A stretch of 26,508 nt of DNA from JAMXLO01 sp035492535 (GCA_035492535.1 DATJJM010000313.1:1-26508); one strand, 5' to 3'; positions 7,584 to 15,139 are shown, counted from the stretch's first letter. Program-made: numbers and translations. The notes: a model not told the origin generated them from the sequence alone.

Positions 7584-8225
7584 CTACATCTGCACGACCG
7601 CGCTCAACTCGAACGTCTCGCCCGCCGGGTTCTCGCCAATCCGCAGCGTCTTCGGATTCGGGAACGTGTACGGCGGCACCGGCAGATTGTATGGCGCCGG
7701 CACGCCCGAATAGACACGCCCCGCCAGGTCGTATTTCGATCCGTGGCACGGGCAGAAATACCCACCAGGCCAGTTCGTCACGGGCGTGTCCTTGCTCGGC
7801 TGCGGATAATACCCCGGCAGGCAGCCGAGATGCGTGCAGATCCCCACCATGACGCCGTATTCCGGGTTCACCGAGCGGTGCCAGTTCACCGCATAGGGCG
7901 GCTGTTGCATCACCGTCGAGTTCGGATCGCTCAGTTGCTGCACCATCGCCGGCGTTTGCAGCGTCTTCAGCGCGTCCGGCGTCCGGTTGATGATCAGGAT
8001 CGGGCTGCCGCGCCACAGGATGATGATCTGCTGCCCCGGCGCGACCCGGCTCAGGTCCACGTCGATCGGCGCCCCCGCCGCGATCACATCCTCCGCCGGG
8101 TTCATCGAATCGATGAACGCCCACGCCACCGCACCCGTCCCGATGGCAGCCGTCGCCAGCGCGACCAGCTTCAGCAGATCGCGCCGGCCCGGCTCCGCCC
8201 CAAGCGCATGTGCATGTGAACTCAT
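7584..8225 (-). CDS. petA: Ubiquinol-cytochrome c reductase iron-sulfur (Rieske) subunit
   Basis: A 213-residue Rieske protein of the cytochrome bc1 complex, which passes electrons from ubiquinol to cytochrome c1. The N-terminus has a twin-arginine-type motif GRRDLLKLVALATAAIGTGA that doubles as the membrane anchor. The 2Fe-2S ligands lie in CTHLGC and CPCHGS, and the flexible neck and PPYTFPNP region follow. The gene lies between purN, 48 bp upstream, and the CBS gene downstream. The petB and petC genes that usually follow petA are absent here, so either the bc1 genes are split in this genome or this is a second Rieske copy. Confidence 0.96.
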   Translation of the reverse strand: MSSHAHALGAEPGRRDLLKLVALATAAIGTGAVAWAFIDSMNPAEDVIAAGAPIDVDLSRVAPGQQIIILWRGSPILIINRTPDALKTLQTPAMVQQLSDPNSTVMQQPPYAVNWHRSVNPEYGVMVGICTHLGCLPGYYPQPSKDTPVTNWPGGYFCPCHGSKYDLAGRVYSGVPAPYNLPVPPYTFPNPKTLRIGENPAGETFELSAVVQM

Positions 8226-8273
8226 CCGTCACCTCCGTGCCCGATCATTGCACGCAACGACGCCGCAACGGCG

Positions 8274-8879
8274 TTAACTCTGCTTCATCGCGAGCGCGAA
8301 CTCGCGAAGCGCCCGGGGATAGATGACGTGCTCCTGCTCCAGCACCCGCGCCGCCAGCGTTTCCGCCGTATCGTCCGCCAGCACCGGCACCGAGGCCTGC
8401 GCGAGGATCGGCCCTTCGTCCATCGTCTGTGTCACCACGTGCACCGTGCAGCCATGCTCCGCCACGCCAGCCGCAAGAGCCCGCTCATGCGTATGCAGCC
8501 CAGGGAACGCCGGCAGCAGGCTCGGATGCATATTCAGCATCCGCCCCTGCCAGGGATCGATCAGCCGCGGCGTCAGCAGCCGCATGTATCCCGCGAGGCA
8601 GACAATCTCTACGTCCGCCGCCCGCAACGCGTCGTCGATCGCCGCCTCATGCGCCGCTCGATCGCCCTTGAACGCCTTGTGGTCGATCGCGACCGCCTTC
8701 ACCCCCGCCTGCCGCGCCAGCTCCAGCCCCGGCGCCTCCGGGCGGTTCGACACCACCAGCGCGATGTCCGCCGGAAAATCCGTCTCGCGCGCCGCTGCGA
8801 TGAGCGAAGCCATATTCGAACCGCGCCCGCTGATCAGAATGCCCACCCTGGGTCGCATGCGCCGCTCTTCCCCATCCAT
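8274..8879 (-). CDS. purN: Phosphoribosylglycinamide formyltransferase
   Basis: Third step of purine synthesis: transfer of a formyl group from 10-formyl-tetrahydrofolate to GAR. The 201-residue product shows VGILISGRGSNMASL (phosphate loop), VSNRPEAPGLELA, VCLAGYMRLLT, the catalytic Asn and His in NMHPSLLPAFPGLHTHERAL, and the Asp-containing TVHVVTQTMDEGPILAQ. The start at 8879 has GAGG about 7 nt upstream; ATG 8858 (MRPRVG) is an equally usable alternative with GGGGAAGAG ahead. Its usual partner purM lies 5.2 kb away on the same strand, separated by the sensory cassette. Confidence 0.97.
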   Translation of the reverse strand: MDGEERRMRPRVGILISGRGSNMASLIAAARETDFPADIALVVSNRPEAPGLELARQAGVKAVAIDHKAFKGDRAAHEAAIDDALRAADVEIVCLAGYMRLLTPRLIDPWQGRMLNMHPSLLPAFPGLHTHERALAAGVAEHGCTVHVVTQTMDEGPILAQASVPVLADDTAETLAARVLEQEHVIYPRALREFALAMKQS

Positions 8880-9110
8880 CTTCGATCCTCACGCGCGGAC
8901 GGTGAGTCCATTCAGCTGCCAATACGCGCGCGACCGCCTCCCGCCAACTGGCTCCAGGCATCACCCGGACCCAGGCATCCCCCATCGAACCCTTGAGATC
9001 ACTCCGCGACTGCCCACCTTCTGGGCGGCGAATCTCGGTAACGGCGGCTGGCGTCGGACCAGCCTGTGGGGCCGTGACTTCTGGTCAATCCCACCACGCT
9101 TTGGCAGCAC

Positions 9111-9129
9111 CGCGCCGCATAACGGCGCG
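9111..9129. promoter_or_regulatory. GC-rich hairpin before the response regulator
   Basis: CGCGCCG-CATAA-CGGCGCG is a perfect 7-bp stem with a 5-nt loop, 40 bp before the response-regulator start. It has no T-tract, so a role as a simple terminator is doubtful; it may be a leader structure or a repeat remnant. Confidence 0.4.
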
Positions 9130-9144
9130 CCCTGCGGGGGATGC

Positions 9145-9166
9145 GTCATAACCGTGGAGTTATGAC
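9145..9166. promoter_or_regulatory. Perfect inverted repeat overlapping the response-regulator ribosome site
   Basis: GTCATAAC-CGTGGA-GTTATGAC has 8-bp perfect arms and a 6-nt spacer, ending 2 nt before the ATG at 9169 and containing the GGAG ribosome site. It could be an operator, for example for autoregulation by the encoded OmpR-type regulator or by another factor, or an RNA hairpin that masks the ribosome site. Arms with AT content in a GC-rich context make chance less likely. Confidence 0.5.
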
Positions 9167-9168
9167 CA

Positions 9169-9957
9169 ATGTTCGCGGCACCAGCGCCGGGATTTGCCGG
9201 CAGCACAACGCCTGACAAGGCCGACAACGTCACCACCCCCCGCGCGCCAAGTGTGCTCGTCATCGACGACGATGCGGCGATGCAGCACATGCTGCGAGGC
9301 TATCTCGAGCCACACAACGTGCATGTCCTGTCCGCCCTGTGCAGGGACGACGCGAACCGGCAGCTGGCCGCCAGCAAACCCGACGTCATCATCCTCGATC
9401 TTCGGCTCGGCAGCGACGATGGCCTCGACCTGCTGCGGGACATCCGCGCCCGCTCCGACGTGCCGGTGATCATCACCACCGGACACCGGCGCGACGAGAT
9501 CGACCGCGTGGTCGGGCTCGAACTCGGCGCCGACGATTACATCACCAAACCATTCGGGCCGCGCGAGCTCCTCGCGCGCATCCGCGCGGTGTTGCGCCGC
9601 CAGGAGCTCGGCCGCGCCGCCTGGCAGCGTGCGGTTGAAGTCGGGCGCTTCAGGTTTGGCGGCTGGCAACTCGACCGGCGCACCCGCCGCCTGACCGATC
9701 CCGGCGGCACACCTGTCACCCTCACCAAGGGCGAATACGCACTCCTGATCGCATTCCTTGACGCGCCGCAGCGGCCGCTCAGCCGCGAGCACCTGCTCCA
9801 GGCGACGCGGGTCCACGAGGATGTGTTCGATCGCAGCATCGACGTGCAGATCCTGCGACTGCGCCGCAAGCTCGAAGGCGACCCCGGCGCGCCGCGCATC
9901 ATCCAGACCGAGCGCGGCGTCGGCTACGTCTTCACCCTCCCCGTCGAACATCTCTGA
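9169..9957 (+). CDS. OmpR/PhoB-family response regulator (VirG-like)
   Basis: A 262-residue two-component regulator. The receiver domain covers about residues 27-140, with the acidic cluster DDD at 33-35, the phospho-acceptor Asp77 in VIILDLRL, the Thr in IITTG and Lys127 in YITKPFGPRELL. The C-terminal winged helix covers about 155-258, with GGTPVTLTKGEYALL, SREHLLQATR and RGVGYVFTL. All phosphorylation residues are intact, unlike the receiver of the kinase at 11585-14065. GGAG lies 9 nt before the ATG. It heads a cassette of four same-strand genes, with a 123-bp gap to the next, and its likely partner is the kinase at the other end. The N-terminal extension of about 25 residues is unusual but hydrophilic and may be over-called. 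Confidence 0.94.
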   Translation: MFAAPAPGFAGSTTPDKADNVTTPRAPSVLVIDDDAAMQHMLRGYLEPHNVHVLSALCRDDANRQLAASKPDVIILDLRLGSDDGLDLLRDIRARSDVPVIITTGHRRDEIDRVVGLELGADDYITKPFGPRELLARIRAVLRRQELGRAAWQRAVEVGRFRFGGWQLDRRTRRLTDPGGTPVTLTKGEYALLIAFLDAPQRPLSREHLLQATRVHEDVFDRSIDVQILRLRRKLEGDPGAPRIIQTERGVGYVFTLPVEHL

Positions 9958-9961
9958 GGAA

Positions 9962-9976
9962 CCGGCGATCCGCCGG
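9962..9976. terminator. Short hairpin after the response regulator
   Basis: CCGGCG-ATC-CGCCGG is a 6-bp perfect stem with a 3-nt loop, starting 5 bp after the regulator stop. There is no clear T-run, so it may be a weak terminator, a transcript-stabilising structure or chance. Confidence 0.3.
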
Positions 9977-10053
9977 ATGCAATCATCATCGCTACAGCCG
10001 TAACCATATTCCCGCAGGCCGGAATGCTTCCGCAACCTGGCATCGTCAGCCTC

Positions 10054-10072
10054 CCCTTCGGCATTCGAAGGG
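10054..10072 (+). promoter_or_regulatory. Hairpin covering the ribosome site of the DUF1127-like gene
   Basis: CCCTTCG-GCATT-CGAAGGG is a perfect 7-bp stem, and its right arm supplies the AAGGG of the ribosome site for ATG 10081. If that ATG is the real start, the hairpin would hide the site in the mRNA. Confidence 0.35.
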
Positions 10073-10080
10073 AAAGCCTG

Positions 10081-10599
10081 ATGCGCATTTTGTTCACGAC
10101 GCCCGCCGACAACACCGAAATCCGTCGGTTCAGCAACCTCGACGCACCATCCGCGAACAGCGTGGTCCTGCACGTGTGGGGGCCACGACAGAAGCCACGG
10201 CCATTGGTGGCGGCCATGTCCTGGCTGACGAAGTCTATCGTCGATGGGCTTGCGGCCTATGGCGAGATGATCTGCCCATACCTCATCGATCTGCCTGATG
10301 CGCACGCCGATCACCAGCAGTCAGGCTCCATCGCTCCCTGGCCCTTGCGCCGCGAGCCGCAATCCGACGAGGCGTCCGAGCCGCCGCCTGCCCCGCCTCC
10401 AGCGCGCGAAGGGATCACGGTCCGCCTGGCACGATGGCTGGCGCGGCTGCGCCCGCAGCCTCGCCCCGACCACGCCGCGCCGGGACCCGAGCGGGAGACG
10501 CTCGACGACAGGACGCTGCGCGATATCGGCATGCCCCCCTATCACCCTGACGATCTCGAGCGCTACCTCGAGCGATACCTGGATCACGGCGGATGGTAG
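10081..10599 (+). CDS. Protein with C-terminal DUF1127-like segment (172 aa)
   Basis: The N-terminal half (MRILFTTPADNTEIRRFSNL, then VVLHVWGPRQ and a weakly hydrophobic stretch near VVDGLAAYGEMICPYLI) is not recognised. A Pro-rich linker (EPPPAPPPAREG) follows. The last 55 residues, with VRLARWLARL and then ETLDDRTLRDIGMPPYHPDD, resemble the DUF1127/YjiS-type domain, whose signature is a basic helix followed by L-x-D-x-x-L-x-DIG. Small DUF1127 proteins bind RNA or tune stress and phosphate responses in alphaproteobacteria. The start at 10081 is preferred over 10024 because GGGAAAG precedes it. Its stop overlaps the di-haem gene by 7 bp, implying coupled translation. Function is unknown. Confidence 0.75.
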   Translation: MRILFTTPADNTEIRRFSNLDAPSANSVVLHVWGPRQKPRPLVAAMSWLTKSIVDGLAAYGEMICPYLIDLPDAHADHQQSGSIAPWPLRREPQSDEASEPPPAPPPAREGITVRLARWLARLRPQPRPDHAAPGPERETLDDRTLRDIGMPPYHPDDLERYLERYLDHGGW

Positions 10600-11588
10600 C
10601 AGCGTCAGGCGGACGCGCCGCTCTAGCCACCTGGCGAGCCGCCCGGTGGCTGGCGTGTTTTGCCGCCATATCGCTCACCCTCGTCAGCGACCTCGCGGCA
10701 CAGGCACCGAGCGCATACGCGGATGCCCCGCCACCCGTCGCTGATCAGGAGCCGATCACGGCGATCCCGGATCCGCCCGCAGCCGAACCCGCCAGGCTCG
10801 CGCTCGGCGAGCACCTGTTCGACGATCGCCGCCTGTCGCACGACGGCACGCTGGCCTGCACGTCGTGCCACGACATCAACACCAATGGCGCCGACGGCCA
10901 CCTTCATCCTGTCTCCGGCGCCATCGGTAAACCGCCGCTCGCCACGCTGAGCATATTCAATGCCGCGCTGAGCTTTCGCCTTAACTGGCGAGGCAATGTC
11001 CGCACCCTTCAGGAGCAGGCCGAAGCCTCGATCGAGAACCCGGAAAACATGGCGAGCAGCGTGGCCGAAGTTCTCAGCAGATTGAGCGCCGACCACACCA
11101 TCGTGCGGCAGTTCCAGCACGCCTATGGGCGGGAGCCCGACAGGTCCAGTCTGCTCGACGCGATCGCCGTCTACGAAGGTTCGCTGTTGACGCCGGACAG
11201 CCGCTTTGATCAGTGGCTGAAGGGCGACCGCACCGCGCTTTCGTCTGAGGAGCAGCACGGCTACGTCCTGTTCCAGTCGCTCGGATGCGTTGCCTGTCAC
11301 CAGGGCGTCAACGTCGGCGGCAACCTCTACGAACGGCATGGCATCTTCCACCCGCTCGCCTCGCCATGGCCCGAGGTGCTGCGCGTACCAAGCCTGCGGA
11401 ACGTCGCCGTGCTCGCCCCCTATTTCCATGATGGCAGCGCTCCGACACTCGATGATGCCGTCCGCCAGATGGCTGTGGCGCAACTCGATCAGACACTGAG
11501 CGATGACCAGGTCGCGGCCATCACCGCTTTCCTCAGAACGCTCACCGGAAAGTATCGTGGCGTCACGGTGACCGCGCCGATGCAATGA
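10593..11588 (+). CDS. Di-haem cytochrome c peroxidase-like protein (CCP/MauG family, 331 aa)
   Basis: An exported protein with a signal segment (helix at about 15-36, AQA-like cleavage near 38) and two c-type haem sites, C89-TS-C92-H93 and C232-VA-C235-H236. Family marks are LGEHLFDDRRLSHDGTLACT, LSIFNAAL, TLQEQAEASIENP and RVPSLRNVAVLAPYFHDGSA. Bacterial di-haem peroxidases reduce H2O2 with electrons from cytochromes. Two departures stand out. The distal pair normally Gln...Glu ten residues apart is here Gln142 and Asn152 (NPENM instead of NPxEM). The stretch between the second haem and VPSLRN is short. It overlaps the upstream gene by 7 bp and the kinase by 4 bp. A sensing role for the kinase is inference. 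Confidence 0.9.
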   Translation: MVAASGGRAALATWRAARWLACFAAISLTLVSDLAAQAPSAYADAPPPVADQEPITAIPDPPAAEPARLALGEHLFDDRRLSHDGTLACTSCHDINTNGADGHLHPVSGAIGKPPLATLSIFNAALSFRLNWRGNVRTLQEQAEASIENPENMASSVAEVLSRLSADHTIVRQFQHAYGREPDRSSLLDAIAVYEGSLLTPDSRFDQWLKGDRTALSSEEQHGYVLFQSLGCVACHQGVNVGGNLYERHGIFHPLASPWPEVLRVPSLRNVAVLAPYFHDGSAPTLDDAVRQMAVAQLDQTLSDDQVAAITAFLRTLTGKYRGVTVTAPMQ

Positions 11589-14065
11589 GGTCGCTTTCCG
11601 CCACCACGGTCACACTGCTGCTGATCGCGCTGCTCACCTGGCTGTCGATCCGTGCGTTCAACCCCAACGCCGAGCGCTTCGATCTCGCGCTGGGCGAGCT
11701 CGATCGGTTCGCGACCGCCCAGGCAATGCTGCGCAACGACATGCTCAGCGCGCGGGCCGGACTGCTGCGCAACTATGACCCGCTGGTGCGCGACGAGCAC
11801 GCGTTGGACGCCTCGCTCAACCGCATTCAGATCATTCTCGCAGGCGACACGGCGGCGGAGCCCGCGCTCAGCCGCCTCGCGGCCTTCGTGCTGCGGCAGG
11901 AAGACCTGATAGAGCAGTTCAAGAGCGACAACGCCCTGCTGCGGAATTCGCTCGCATATTTCGCCCGGTTCAGCGTCTATCTGAGTGCACCTGATGAGGC
12001 CACTCCATTGTCGTCGGCGATCAGTGCCCTCGGTGGGGCGGTGCTTCGCCTCACGCTCAACACATCTGCGACAGCCGTGCGCGATGTGCAGAACCGATTG
12101 GACGACCTCGCCCGCCGGGTATCGCCGGCCGCCGGTGACGCCGCGGTCATGGCACTGCTCGCGCATGCGCGCCTACTCGACAAACTGCTGCCGGCGACCG
12201 ACATCATTCTGCGCGAACTCTCATCCGTGCACGACAAGCGCAACCAGGATGCCCTGCGCGCGACCCTGCTCGCCCAGCAGCTCACCTCGCGCAAAACGGC
12301 GCGCGAGTTCCGGTTCGTGCTCTACCTCAGCTCGCTGTTGCTCGTCGCTCTGCTGGTGTTCGCCGGCGTACAGCTTCGCGCGCGCGTCCAGACGCTGCGC
12401 CGCAGAGCCGCTTTCGAGCACGTGCTGGCTGGCGTCTCCATGAACTTCGCCAACGCGCCCGAAGCGGAAATCGAGGCCACCGTCGCGCACGCATTGCGCG
12501 ACATCGCGCGATGGCTTGGCGCGGATCGCGCCTGGTACCTCCATTCCGCCGGCGTAGGCCAGACAATTACCTGGTGCCGTGACGGCATCTCCTTCCCGCC
12601 TGGCTGGCCGGACCGTGCCCCATCGTTGCTGTCACGCCATCACTACCCTCGCATCGACACAGTCGTGCATGTCCCGGCCCTGGAACGCATGCCACACGGC
12701 GCCGAGCGCCGCGCTCTTGCCGCGGCTGGGTTACGAAGCTGGACGTGTGCCACCGCAACGCTCGCCGACGGCACGGGGGTGCTGATGGGATTCGATGCCA
12801 TCGCCCACGCCAGCCACATTCGCCCCGGCGAACCCGGCCTTCTGCGCGTGGCACTGGATACCATCATCAACGCGCTCGGCAGGCGCGCACTGGAGCACGA
12901 GCGTGCCCGGCTCACCGTGCGGCTGGAACAGGCGCGCCGCCTGGAAACCGTCGGCACGCTGGCCAGCGGCATCGCCCACAACTTCAACAACATCATCGGC
13001 GCCATCCTCGGCTACGTGGAAATCGCCGATGAGCAGCACGCGGCTCCACGCATCCTCGCCGAGATTCGCAAGGCGGGCGAGCGGGCGCGCGACCTGGTCG
13101 ATCAGATCCTCACCTTCGCCCGCCGCCACGACGCCGAGCCCAGCGCGGTGGACCTCCGGACCCTGTCCATCGAGACGGCATCGCTGCTGCGCGCATCGCT
13201 GCCGGCACAGGTCGCGCTGGACCTTCATGCGGGGGACGAACCTGTGTCCGTGGTCGGCGTGCCGGCGCAACTGCAGCAGGTGATTCTCAATCTCTGCAAC
13301 AACGCCGCGCAGGCGATGGGCCAGGCTGGTCGCATCGATCTCGACATCGCAGTGATCGAGCTCGCCGACCCGGCGCAATTCAGTCACGGCATGCTCGCCG
13401 CCGGCCGCTACGCGCGGATCACGGTGAGCGACACGGGACGCGGCATGGACCAGGCTGTGCTCGAGCGCCTGTTCGAACCGTTCTTCACCACCCGCCCGAC
13501 CGGCAACGGCCTTGGACTGGCCACCGCCCGTGACACCGTTCGCCAGCACGGCGGTGCCATCCACGTGTGGAGCGCCGTCGGGCAGGGCAGCCGCTTCGAG
13601 GTCTGGCTGCCGCACGCGCCGGCTGGCACGCGCGCATCCGGTGCCGCACTGCCCTTTGGCCAGGGCGAGGCCGTCCTGGTGCTGGAGCGCGACGCCGGGC
13701 AACTGCTGCGCGACGAGGAGATGCTGGCCGCGCTCGGCTACGAGCCCGTGGGCTTCACCAGCGTGGCCACGGCCTGGGAGGCGTTCGCCGGTTCAATCCA
13801 GCGCTTCGACCTTGTCCTGCTGGCGCATTCCGCCTCGATCGCGGACATGCTCGCACTGTCCCAGCGACTCCACCGGCTGGCCCCCCGCCTGCCGATCCTC
13901 CTCGCCACGTCCGCCCATGACGAATTCAATGCCGGACAACTGCTTGGTGCCGGCATCGCCGATGTCGTGCCCTGGCCGCTCGCCTCGGTGGAGACTGCAC
14001 TGGCATTGCAGAGCGCCCTGCGGCGCAGCAGCCAACCCGCGCAGACGCAATACGCTGATGGCTGA
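11585..14065 (+). CDS. VirA-like hybrid histidine kinase with degenerate receiver (826 aa)
   Basis: A membrane kinase. Helix 1 lies at about residues 5-24, followed by a periplasmic all-helical sensor of about 215 residues (DAHL-like double helical type), helix 2 at about 242-262, a GAF-like cytoplasmic region at about 275-430, the H-box GTLASGIAHNFNNIIGAILG with His465, an N-box NLCNNAAQAM near 570, G-boxes SDTGRGMD and TGNGLGLATARDTV, and a C-terminal receiver-like domain at about 690-810. In the receiver the phospho-acceptor position reads DLVLLAHS (Ala747) and the Lys position reads VVPWPL (Trp797), so it cannot be phosphorylated normally. The start overlaps the di-haem gene stop (ATGA). 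The order of domains is that of VirA-type sensors. It probably signals to the regulator at 9169-9957. Confidence 0.93.
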   Translation: MRSLSATTVTLLLIALLTWLSIRAFNPNAERFDLALGELDRFATAQAMLRNDMLSARAGLLRNYDPLVRDEHALDASLNRIQIILAGDTAAEPALSRLAAFVLRQEDLIEQFKSDNALLRNSLAYFARFSVYLSAPDEATPLSSAISALGGAVLRLTLNTSATAVRDVQNRLDDLARRVSPAAGDAAVMALLAHARLLDKLLPATDIILRELSSVHDKRNQDALRATLLAQQLTSRKTAREFRFVLYLSSLLLVALLVFAGVQLRARVQTLRRRAAFEHVLAGVSMNFANAPEAEIEATVAHALRDIARWLGADRAWYLHSAGVGQTITWCRDGISFPPGWPDRAPSLLSRHHYPRIDTVVHVPALERMPHGAERRALAAAGLRSWTCATATLADGTGVLMGFDAIAHASHIRPGEPGLLRVALDTIINALGRRALEHERARLTVRLEQARRLETVGTLASGIAHNFNNIIGAILGYVEIADEQHAAPRILAEIRKAGERARDLVDQILTFARRHDAEPSAVDLRTLSIETASLLRASLPAQVALDLHAGDEPVSVVGVPAQLQQVILNLCNNAAQAMGQAGRIDLDIAVIELADPAQFSHGMLAAGRYARITVSDTGRGMDQAVLERLFEPFFTTRPTGNGLGLATARDTVRQHGGAIHVWSAVGQGSRFEVWLPHAPAGTRASGAALPFGQGEAVLVLERDAGQLLRDEEMLAALGYEPVGFTSVATAWEAFAGSIQRFDLVLLAHSASIADMLALSQRLHRLAPRLPILLATSAHDEFNAGQLLGAGIADVVPWPLASVETALALQSALRRSSQPAQTQYADG

Positions 14066-14071
14066 GGACCG

Positions 14072-15139
14072 CTATCCCGGCCACCCCTCCGGCACCTCAA
14101 TCCTTACCTGCGCCACGCCGTCGCCTGTCGCGATGTGCCCGATCCGGGCCACGCTTTCCCCAACATCCCGCAGCATCTCGGCGGCACGCTCCGCGGCATC
14201 CGCCGCGACCACCAGCACCATGCCGATCCCGCAGTTGAACACCCGCAGCATCTCGTCCGATGCGATGCCCCCCGCCTTCGACAGCCATGGGAACACTGCC
14301 GGCACGGACCAGTAAGGCTCCAGCACCGCCGCCACCCCGTCCGGCAGGACCCGAGGCACATTCCCCACCAGCCCGCCGCCCGTGATGTGCGCCGCCGCCT
14401 TCAGCAGTCCCGCCCGGTGCAGTGCCAGCACCGCCGGCACATAGATCCTCGTCGGCGTCATCAGCGCCGCGGCCAGCGTTGTCTCCGGATCGAACGGCGC
14501 CGGCGAATCCCAGGCCAGCCCGCTCACCTCCACCACGCGCCGCACCAGCGAGAACGCGTTGGAATGCACGCCCGAGCTCGCCAACCCCAGGATCGCATCT
14601 CCCGCCGTCACCCCGCGAGGCAGCAGCGCCCCGCGCTCCGCCGCCCCGACCGCGAACCCCGCCAGGTCGTAATCGCCCTCGCTGTAGAGCCCGGGCATCT
14701 CCGCCGTCTCGCCGCCAACCAGAGCACACCCGGCCTCGTGGCAGCCCGACGCAATCCCGGCGATGACCTCGCGCGCCTGTCGCACGTCCAGCTTCCCGGT
14801 CGCGAAGTAATCGAGGAAGAACAGCGGCTCCGCGCCCTGCACGACGATGTCGTTGACGCACATCGCCACCAGGTCGATGCCGACCGTGTCGTGGATGCCG
14901 GTCTCGATCGCGATCTTCAGCTTGGTCCCGACCCCATCCGTCCCTGACACCAGCACAGGGTCCACGAACCCCGCCGCCTTCAGGTCGAACAGCGCACCGA
15001 AGCCGCCGAGGCCACCCATCACCCCGGCCCGCGCCGTCGCGCGCGCCAAGGGTTTGATCGTCTCAACCAGCGCGTCGCCTGCCTCGATGTCCACGCCGGC
15101 TGCTCGGTAGGTCAGACCCTGCGGTTCGCCTCTGGTCAT
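14072..15139 (-). CDS. purM: Phosphoribosylformylglycinamidine cyclo-ligase
   Basis: AIR synthetase closes the imidazole ring in purine synthesis using ATP. The 355-residue product starts MTRGEPQGLTYRAAGVDIEA, with TYRAAGVD typical of the N-terminus, then VLVSGTDGVGTKLKIA, GIDLVAMCVNDIVVQGAEPL FFLDYFATGKL, CALVGGETAEMPG, GLASSGVHSNAFSLVR, HITGGGLVGNVPRVLP and the C-terminal FNCGIGMVLVV. The frame is open well upstream, but ATG 15139 has GAGGG 5 nt before it and fits homologues. The stop is only 6 bp from the kinase stop (convergent). It is divergent from the CDP-alcohol phosphatidyltransferase gene, 57 bp away. Confidence 0.98.
   Translation of the reverse strand: MTRGEPQGLTYRAAGVDIEAGDALVETIKPLARATARAGVMGGLGGFGALFDLKAAGFVDPVLVSGTDGVGTKLKIAIETGIHDTVGIDLVAMCVNDIVVQGAEPLFFLDYFATGKLDVRQAREVIAGIASGCHEAGCALVGGETAEMPGLYSEGDYDLAGFAVGAAERGALLPRGVTAGDAILGLASSGVHSNAFSLVRRVVEVSGLAWDSPAPFDPETTLAAALMTPTRIYVPAVLALHRAGLLKAAAHITGGGLVGNVPRVLPDGVAAVLEPYWSVPAVFPWLSKAGGIASDEMLRVFNCGIGMVLVVAADAAERAAEMLRDVGESVARIGHIATGDGVAQVRIEVPEGWPG

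Larger units (their letters stand above)
8880..9168. other. Divergent intergenic region between purN and the sensory cassette
   Basis: These 289 bp hold no convincing gene; the open frames here lack ribosome sites and recognisable motifs. The region must carry a promoter for purN (leftward), unless it is driven from far upstream, and one for the response regulator (rightward). Two inverted repeats lie at its right end and are listed separately. Confidence 0.5.

Noticed and set aside
8961..9290. 109-codon minus-strand frame spanning the purN/regulator gap
   Set aside because: It overlaps the regulator's start, has no ribosome site, and the product shows no family pattern.
10623..11585. 320-codon minus-strand frame
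   Set aside because: It is antisense to the di-haem protein, which has two CxxCH sites and a signal peptide.
12731..13702. 323-codon minus-strand frame inside the kinase gene
   Set aside because: It is antisense to the kinase domains, which have clear H, N and G boxes on the other strand.
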